DNA from: JBGCEZ01 sp045106735
Lineage (GTDB): Bacteria > Planctomycetota > Phycisphaerae > Phycisphaerales > SM1A02
Direction of reading: 5' to 3'
NCBI GenBank assembly: GCA_045106735.1
Contig: JBGCEZ010000055.1
Coordinates: 1 to 64,000, forward strand
DNA length: 64,000 nucleotides
Positions 58,660 to 64,000 of this stretch are shown piece by piece. The notes under the pieces were generated by a model. It was not told the origin of the DNA and searched no databases. It was given only the letters and a program-made list of their open reading frames with translations. A program made the position numbers and the translations under genes. The first letter of the stretch is position 1. Each line of letters opens with the position of its first letter.

Positions 58660-59622
58660 ATGGCCATCGCCACCCGTCTCCATCCGCGATTCCTGATGCA
58701 GAACGTCGCATTTCTGCTGCTGTGCCTCGCGTCTGGCCTCTACGGCGTCCACAAGTACGTCTACACGATCCCCAAGGCTGAGGCGATCGTGGCCCGCGGA
58801 GAGGTCTACGCGACGGTCAAGCAGGCGATGGAGACGATCCGGTCCGAGGACACTTCGCCGGAGGTGGCCGTAGCGGCCCGCCGGACGGCCCAAGAGATGA
58901 TCGCCGAGCGGCTCTCGGAACTGCCCGAGGACCTCGCGGCGGACAGCGAGCCGACGAAATTCAAGCCGCTCAGCGACAGCCAATGGAAGGCTGAGCTGGC
59001 CCTGATGGGTCTGACGGTCTCCGAGTTGCCACCGGTCGCCGTCCAAGCGGAACTGAGCGAAGACCTCGGTCGCCGAGTCGAGTTCATCCTCAACCGGGTG
59101 GACGCCGCGGGCCGGGTCAAGAAGCCGAGCGAGCTTGACCGCGTGGTGCAGTGGGTCTTCATCCTCTGCCTCCCGTTCGTCCCGTGGTTCGCCTGGTCGA
59201 TCTGGCGCAACCTCAAGCGCGGATACCGCCTCGAGGACGACGGCAGCCTGGTCACGGCCGATGGCCATTGGTCGAAGGACGAGATCGCCGAGATCGACAT
59301 GGGCCGCTGGATGGAGAAGTCGATCGCCACCGTGGTCCACACCGACGGACGGCGGACGCCGCTGGATGACTTCATCCACCGCGGGACGGACAAAATCGTC
59401 GGCGCCCTCGCCCACGAACGAATGCCGGACAAATGGACGCCCGAGGCCAAGCCGGTCAAGGTCGGCACCGACGAGGCTGACGACGAAGCCGGTGGCCCGG
59501 CCGGGGACGAGGACGCCAAAAACGGCAAGGAATCGGATCGCCCCCGCGACAACGGCCCCGGCGAATCGGACGTTGATTCCGGCGGCGGCGACAGCGCGGC
59601 GGCGGATTCTGGGGCGGATTGA
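58660..59622 (+). CDS. membrane protein of unknown function
   Basis: 320 residues. One TM near the N-terminus (NVAFLLLCLASGLYGVHKY), a periplasmic-looking helical domain, a second TM (VQWVFILCLPFVPWFAWSIW) and a cytosolic domain of ~110 residues with RLEDDGSLVTADGHWSKDEI, then a long acidic disordered tail. GGAAG before ATG 58660. A TATGAT at 58612-58617 may be its -10 box. No family recognised. Confidence 0.75.
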   Translation: MAIATRLHPRFLMQNVAFLLLCLASGLYGVHKYVYTIPKAEAIVARGEVYATVKQAMETIRSEDTSPEVAVAARRTAQEMIAERLSELPEDLAADSEPTKFKPLSDSQWKAELALMGLTVSELPPVAVQAELSEDLGRRVEFILNRVDAAGRVKKPSELDRVVQWVFILCLPFVPWFAWSIWRNLKRGYRLEDDGSLVTADGHWSKDEIAEIDMGRWMEKSIATVVHTDGRRTPLDDFIHRGTDKIVGALAHERMPDKWTPEAKPVKVGTDEADDEAGGPAGDEDAKNGKESDRPRDNGPGESDVDSGGGDSAAADSGAD

Positions 59623-59711
59623 AATCGATGCGGGCGTCTTCCCAAGGAAGAAGCGTCGGGCGGCCTCTTCCGCCCCGCGACCCTGCCCCGCCCCTCGCTG
59701 GAGAATCGCAG

Positions 59712-60341
59712 ATGCCGGCCACGTTGGATCCGACCGTGACGCGAACCGCCAGCGAAGACTCCTGGGCCGCGTGGACCACATGGGATGGAAGTCCGTCCAA
59801 CGGACCACAGGCCGCGCCCTCGGGATGGGGAACGTCGGCCACACCAGGATCCCAGCCTGACGATCAGTCCGGTACTCGATCTGGCGATCAGTCTGGCCCC
59901 CGCTCCGCCTCCACCACCGCCGGCCCCTACGAGCGCGGCTCGCAGGGTCGCAGCGTCAGCGTCGCCGGCCAGCTGGTCGAACGCGAGGTCGAAGCGAACG
60001 ACAAAGCCTTGGTCATCGCCATGCACCTTTGGCCCGCGATCGCCGCGATCCTGGGCCCGTTCGGGTTGGCCGCTCCGTTCATCATCTGGGCGATCGGACG
60101 TCGCCGCTCGGCGTACCTGGACGACCACGGCCGCGCGGTCATGGATTCGATCTTCAGCTACGGCATCTGGTTCCTCGTCTTCGGGATCACCTTCGTCGGC
60201 ATGGCCGCGTGGCCGATCATCGCGATCGTCTACCTCGTGGGCAGCGTGCGCGGCGTCATGGCCGCGACCCGCAACGAGTACCACCGGTATCCCGTGTGCA
60301 TCGACTTCACGGCCAAGCCCGGACGTGCCGCGATCGCCTGA
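59712..60341 (+). CDS. DUF4870/Tic20-like membrane protein
   Basis: 209 residues. A Ser/Gly/Thr-rich N-terminus (~95 residues) precedes the conserved part: AMHLWPAIAAILGPFGLAAP, FIIWAIGRRRSAYLDDHGR, AVMDSIFSYGIWFLVFGITF. Four hydrophobic helices. GGAGA about 9 nt upstream of ATG. Inner-membrane protein of unknown role. Confidence 0.82.
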   Translation: MPATLDPTVTRTASEDSWAAWTTWDGSPSNGPQAAPSGWGTSATPGSQPDDQSGTRSGDQSGPRSASTTAGPYERGSQGRSVSVAGQLVEREVEANDKALVIAMHLWPAIAAILGPFGLAAPFIIWAIGRRRSAYLDDHGRAVMDSIFSYGIWFLVFGITFVGMAAWPIIAIVYLVGSVRGVMAATRNEYHRYPVCIDFTAKPGRAAIA

Positions 60342-60403
60342 ACCATCGGGCCGTGGCCGGACTGCCAGCCGAGCTCGCGACCGCCCACACGGCGGACAGA
60401 CCG

Positions 60404-60409
60404 TACACT
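60404..60409 (+). promoter_or_regulatory. -10 box of lptB, near-leaderless
   Basis: TACACT, then 8 nt, then ATG 60418; expected leader 1-2 nt. No -35, no Shine-Dalgarno. Confidence 0.5.
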
Positions 60410-60417
60410 GACCGCCA

Positions 60418-61161
60418 ATGTCCACCCCCCTTCTGAGCGTCACCGGACTGCGCAAGCAGTACGGCCAAAAGCTGGTGGTTGACGACGTGGGCTTCCACGT
60501 CTCAGCCGGCGAAGTCGTCGGACTGCTCGGCCGCAACGGGGCAGGCAAGACGACAAGCTTCCGCATGACGATGGGCATGATCACGCCGGAAGCCGGCACC
60601 GTCCGCTTCCAAGACGAAGACGTGACCACGCTCCCGATGTACCGCCACGCGCTGGCCGGGATGGGCTACCTCAGCCAAGAAGCCAGCGTCTTCCAACGGT
60701 TGTCGGTCGAAAACAACTTGATGGCCATCCTGGAGACGCAGCGACTCAGCAAGCAGCTGCGTCGCGAGCGAGCCGACGAGCTGCTCGAACAGTTCAGCCT
60801 GAAGCACAAGCGGTCAGAGGCCGCCCATACGTGTTCCGGTGGCGAGCGACGCCGCCTGGAAATCGCCCGGGCGCTGATCACCAAGCCGCGGCTGATGTTG
60901 CTCGATGAACCGTTCGCCGCCGTCGACCCGCACACCGTCGAAGAACTGCAGGACGAAGTGCGCAGCCTCGCGAGCCGCGGCATCGCGGTGCTCGTGACCG
61001 ACCACAACGTGCAGCAGACCCTGCGCATCTGCGACCGGGCCTACATCCTGCACAAGGGCAAGAATCTGGCCGAGGGCTCCCCCCGCGACCTGATCAATGA
61101 CCCGGTGGTGCGCGACGCCTACCTGGCCTCGACGTTCCGCGGGGATGAGTTCGACGATTGA
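60418..61161 (+). CDS. lptB: LPS export ABC transporter ATPase LptB
   Basis: 247 residues. Walker A GRNGAGKTTS, Q-loop LSQEASVFQRLSVENNLMAI, signature CSGGERRRLEIARAL, Walker B LMLLDEPFAAVDP, and the LptB-like TDHNVQQTLRICDRAYIL. Energises lipopolysaccharide export with LptFGC. No lptA/C/F/G adjacent, so the assignment rests on the LptB-specific motifs. Leaderless-type start. Confidence 0.92.
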   Translation: MSTPLLSVTGLRKQYGQKLVVDDVGFHVSAGEVVGLLGRNGAGKTTSFRMTMGMITPEAGTVRFQDEDVTTLPMYRHALAGMGYLSQEASVFQRLSVENNLMAILETQRLSKQLRRERADELLEQFSLKHKRSEAAHTCSGGERRRLEIARALITKPRLMLLDEPFAAVDPHTVEELQDEVRSLASRGIAVLVTDHNVQQTLRICDRAYILHKGKNLAEGSPRDLINDPVVRDAYLASTFRGDEFDD

Positions 61162-61265
61162 CGGCCAGGTGTCGCCGATGCGGCGCCCGCGTCGAGGCGC
61201 GTCCGGCCGCACCGTGTCCCGAACACCTCGTCGACCGAGCCCGACCTTTTCTGGTCGACTCCGTC

Positions 61266-61982
61266 CTACTCCGGCCGGGCCGCGACGTCGCTGCTGATGC
61301 GGCGCACCGTCACCCGCGCCCCCAGCGATCCGCCGCCGCCTGACCCGCCGGCAAAGCGATCCTGCAGTCCCCGCATCATTTGCCCGGTGACGTCGTCCAC
61401 CGAACGAGTCGCGTCGATGACCATCCAACTCAGTGGATCGGCCGACGCCTGCTGCAAGTAGCCATCGCGCACGCGGCGGTGGAATTCCACGCCTTTCTGC
61501 TCCATGCGATCGAGGAGCGGGTTCAGTCGCCCCGCCGCCGTGCGATCGTCCACATCAAAGAGCAGATTGACTTCGGGCCAGAGGTTGCCGACGGCCACCC
61601 GGGCGACTGCGGTGATCGACGCGACATCGAGCCCGCCGGCCGCGCCCTGGTAGGCGAGCGTGGAAGCGATGAACCGGTCGGCGAGGACGAGTTCACCGCG
61701 CTTGAGGGCCGGCCGAATGGTCTGCTCGATGAGCTGAGCCCGGCTGGCCATGTACAGCAGCATCTCGCAGCGCACTTCCATGTCGTCGTTGGCTGGGTCA
61801 AGCAAGACCTCGCGGATGCGTTCGCCGACGCCGGTTCCGCCGGGTTCGCGCACCTCGGTCACGGCCACGCCCGCCTCGCGGCACGCATCGGCCAGCCGCT
61901 TGAACTGCGTCGACTTGCCCGAGCCATCCGGCCCTTCAAAGACCAGAAATCGCCCTGCCAACTTCTTCAGCCATCCATGCAT
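61266..61982 (-). CDS. tmk: thymidylate kinase
   Basis: 238 residues. Phosphorylates dTMP to dTDP. P-loop EGPDGSGKST at residues 16-25, TEVREPGGTGVGERIREVLL, LADRFIASTLAYQGAAGG (the DR motif), and LID region DRMEQKGVEFHRRVRDGYL. A C-terminal extension (~25 residues, Gly-rich) is unusual. CATAGT 7 nt before ATG may be a weak -10 box. Convergent with lptB. Confidence 0.94.
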   Translation of the reverse strand: MHGWLKKLAGRFLVFEGPDGSGKSTQFKRLADACREAGVAVTEVREPGGTGVGERIREVLLDPANDDMEVRCEMLLYMASRAQLIEQTIRPALKRGELVLADRFIASTLAYQGAAGGLDVASITAVARVAVGNLWPEVNLLFDVDDRTAAGRLNPLLDRMEQKGVEFHRRVRDGYLQQASADPLSWMVIDATRSVDDVTGQMMRGLQDRFAGGSGGGGSLGARVTVRRISSDVAARPE

Positions 61983-62361
61983 GGCCGCGACTATGCACGG
62001 GCGGCGCGATTCCGCAAGGCCGCGCGGGCGGCCAGCCAAACGGAATTCCCGTGGTCCGCGCCCGGGCCCCGCACCGATGGGCATTCCGGCCACGACCCGA
62101 ATGAGAATTGGCGAGCCCGGACCGTCCTCCGAGCCTCTTTGGGCCCCCGCCCCGGCCGAAAGAACAGCCACCGAGCCAGCCGACTCCCCCGCCGCCGCCC
62201 CGCCGGCGTTCCGGCCGCCGCCCCGGCCGCCGAGCCTCGGCTGCCCGCCGGCCACCCCCACGCCGCCACAATCGGCCAGCGACCGCCACGCGGGCTCCCT
62301 CCGGCGATCGACCAGGATCCGCCGGCCACCCCCGGACCTCGGAACCCACGGTCGGGGCTGG
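61983..62361. other. intergenic between divergent genes, no gene recognised
   Basis: Frames are Pro/Arg-rich on one strand and Gly-rich on the other, without recognisable families. Confidence 0.4.
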
Positions 62362-62367
62362 TACGAT
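62362..62367 (+). promoter_or_regulatory. -10 box of the gene at 62377, near-leaderless
   Basis: TACGAT, then 9 nt, then ATG. Same sequence as the M20 gene's box and same spacing as nadE and atpG. No -35. Confidence 0.5.
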
Positions 62368-62376
62368 TCCTGCGGC

Positions 62377-63018
62377 ATGCGAATCCTGCTCCGCGATCTC
62401 GATCGCCGTCCGGTCGGACGGGTGGATGTCGACGCCGATACCCGGCCGTCGCGGGTGACGGTTCCAGACACGGATCGCGAGGTCTTCCTGACCTGGGATT
62501 CGGCGATTGACGACGGCGGCGGGCTGCGCCGCTGCGTCCGGTGCGGCTGCTCCGACCTGTTCCACGAGAAGGCGTTTCCGATCATCACCGGCTTCGTGGT
62601 GGTCCTGGCCTTTGCCGGTGCCGCCGTCGCCCTGCTCGGCTTCGCCACCGATCCGTCGGTCCAGATCGTCCTGACGGTCGTGCTGGTGCTGGACGTGGCC
62701 ATCCTCGCCCTCTCTCGCCGCCGGATCGTGTGCTACCGCTGCCACAGCGCGTATCCCGGCCAACGCATCGCCCGGTACTTGCGATCCTGGGACCGTTCCG
62801 TCGCCGACCGGTATCCGAAGCCGCGCCCGGCGGCGACGTCGGCCGAGGCTTCGACCAACGACGGCTCGCCGAACGACGCACGGGGCCGCGAGCTGCCTTC
62901 CGGTCGCGGCCGCCGCATTCTGGCCCGGCTCCGGCGGGCGACGGGACGGCCCGGCCCGCCCACGTCTCCGGCTGGCAGCCCATCCCCGGCGGCTTCCGCG
63001 ACCATGGAACGCCGCTGA
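62377..63018 (+). CDS. membrane protein with split zinc ribbon
   Basis: 213 residues. CVRCGCSDLFHEKAFPIITG is followed by two TM helices (FVVVLAFAGAAVALLGFA, IVLTVVLVLDVAILAL), then CYRCHSAYPG, so the CxxC pairs lie either side of a membrane hairpin and must meet on the same face. The C-terminal ~80 residues are basic and disordered. Found in planctomycete genomes; function unknown. Start ATG 62377. Confidence 0.75.
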   Translation: MRILLRDLDRRPVGRVDVDADTRPSRVTVPDTDREVFLTWDSAIDDGGGLRRCVRCGCSDLFHEKAFPIITGFVVVLAFAGAAVALLGFATDPSVQIVLTVVLVLDVAILALSRRRIVCYRCHSAYPGQRIARYLRSWDRSVADRYPKPRPAATSAEASTNDGSPNDARGRELPSGRGRRILARLRRATGRPGPPTSPAGSPSPAASATMERR

Positions 63019-63200
63019 GGCGATTCGTCTGACGCCGGGCGCTGGTCACGGACGCCGCGCGCCGCCGAGCGTCCGGCCGCCCCACGCCCGCCAGTTCAGG
63101 ACCGACACGCCAAGCCCGTCAGGCCGCACAGTCGGAACGGATTGCCACATCCTCCCGTTCGGGTCACGTGCGACCGGCGGAATCAGCCGACGACCGGGGG

Positions 63201-63671
63201 ATGACCGGTTCTGCCTGCCTACTTCGCGTTGACCGTTTGGCCGCGTTCGCCGCCGGGCTGTTCGCATTGCTCGGGCTGCTGTGCCTCACCGGGTGCGACG
63301 AGCGCGAAGTCTCGGTCGACGAAACGCCCATCCGCATCCTGACCGAGACCGTCGGCGGCGGCCCGATGCCCGAACCTGGCGAGATCGCCTGCGTTGCGTA
63401 CGAGATGCGTTACCCGGATGGTCGCATGCTGATGCGCGACGATGAGACCTGCTTCATCGTCGGGGAGGAGAACGTCATCGCCGCCATCGCCGAAACGCTC
63501 GAGGGCATGCGAACCGGCGGACGCCGCGAAGTCGTCGTGCCACCGCACAAGCACTGGGGGCGCGAGGGCTACGGCCCCATCGAGCCAGGTACGACCTTGC
63601 ACCTGGAACTCGAACTGCTCGCCGTCCACCCGCCGAACTGGCGGCCGAACCGGCCGAACCGGGCGAACTGA
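63201..63671 (+). CDS. FKBP-type peptidyl-prolyl isomerase lipoprotein
   Basis: 156 residues. Signal peptide ends in lipobox CLTGC (residues ~29-33). The isomerase domain shows GEIACVAYEMRYPDGRML, the loop EGMRTGGRREVVVPPHKHWG and IEPGTTLHLELELLAV, typical FKBP signatures, though shortened. ATG 63201 follows GGGGG; a GTG at 63168 is an alternative. Extracytoplasmic folding factor. C-terminus is a short NRPN repeat. Confidence 0.87.
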   Translation: MTGSACLLRVDRLAAFAAGLFALLGLLCLTGCDEREVSVDETPIRILTETVGGGPMPEPGEIACVAYEMRYPDGRMLMRDDETCFIVGEENVIAAIAETLEGMRTGGRREVVVPPHKHWGREGYGPIEPGTTLHLELELLAVHPPNWRPNRPNRAN

Positions 63672-63703
63672 ACCAACTGAACGAACCGCGCGAACTGAGC
63701 ACG
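63649..63703. repeat. short imperfect repeat at the end of the FKBP gene
   Basis: Imperfect GAAC-based units (ccgaaccgg, cgaactgaa) run from the last codons across the stop. Confidence 0.5.
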
Positions 63704-63845
63704 GACGAGACGCGAGCGAGCGTGAGCGTCGAGGCGCTAGCGAGCGTGAGCGACGCGGCGACGCTCCAGCCTCGCGGCGCGGCGCGGTGATCCTCAAGAC
63801 CGAGGCAAGGCCGCTCCGGACCAGCTCGACACCCCGCCGGTTCAC

Positions 63846-64000
63846 TCAGCCGGTTTGTCTCGCCGGATCAGGGCCCTCGAGCCATGCGTCGTGCAGGGCG
63901 CCGGCCGAGTCCGCCCGCTGCACCGCCCTGGCCACCTGCGGATCGAGCACCGTGCCGCCCAAGTCGACCACATGCTGAATGGCAACATCCCAGGCCCAGC
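63846..64000 (-). CDS. 3' end of a possible HD-GYP domain protein
   Basis: The last 50 codons of a minus-strand gene continuing beyond the window. The sequence AIQHVVDLGGTVLDPQVARAVQRA resembles the C-terminal end of HD-GYP phosphodiesterases (GTxFDPxVVxAF). The catalytic part is outside. The stop TGA is at 63846-63848. The identification rests on this short end only. Confidence 0.5.
   Translation of the reverse strand, partial: WAWDVAIQHVVDLGGTVLDPQVARAVQRADSAGALHDAWLEGPDPARQTG

Overview
The window is 64 kb of GC-rich bacterial DNA, densely coded on both strands. It looks like a planctomycete of the Phycisphaerae type. Pointers are a C-terminal planctomycete-style dockerin pair, the cysteine-rich modules of a large secreted protein, CxxCGY...CPxC zinc-ribbon membrane proteins, a response regulator with an N-terminal excisionase-like helix-turn-helix, a ThiD2-ThiE fusion and a PilJ-type chemoreceptor. 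The lineage is inferred from these family traits; no 16S or phylogenetic marker was compared.

Layout. 1-10.1 kb: a zinc-ribbon membrane protein coupled to nadE, a voltage-sensor-like membrane protein, a response regulator, threonine aldolase, ATP-dependent PEP carboxykinase, tRNA-His, an omega-amidase-like hydrolase, tRNA-Phe and a small GspE-N-domain protein. 10.1-12.0 kb is the only accessory-looking stretch: a decayed IS66 transposase tail, a strong orphan terminator with a large inverted repeat, and a secreted glycine-rich repeat protein. 12.0-20.3 kb: an unknown protein coupled to hflX, then S41 protease-tsaD, a GGQ-domain release-factor-like protein, and an M20 amidohydrolase coupled to a flavin reductase-like protein. 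20.5-31.8 kb: rplKAJL and rpoBC, split into two transcription units by a terminator, with two very similar promoters. 32-37.6 kb: two secreted subtilisin-fold proteins; the first lacks catalytic His and Ser, the second keeps both and carries a dockerin tail. 37.7-43.3 kb: an orphan fused ABC permease and nuoD-nuoE-(small protein)-nuoF. 43.5-50.6 kb: chemoreceptor, Nramp-related transporter, zinc-ribbon membrane protein, stand-alone atpG and a TrmB-type regulator with its own operator. 50.8-64 kb: metallo-hydrolase/ThiE, leucyl aminopeptidase, rpiB with an arginine-phosphatase-like protein, several planctomycete-type unknowns, lptB, tmk, an FKBP lipoprotein and the tail of a possible HD-GYP protein.

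Three patterns recur. First, at least seven genes (nadE, the M20 hydrolase, atpG, the TrmB-like gene, thiE, lptB and the gene at 62377) have a TAnnnT -10 box only 6-9 nt before the start codon and no Shine-Dalgarno sequence, so they look leaderless or nearly so. Second, many neighbours overlap by ATGA or GTGA and are probably translationally coupled. Third, intergenic and terminal coding sequences carry short tandem repeats, most often of 7 bp, but also 8, 10, 12, 15 and 45 bp.
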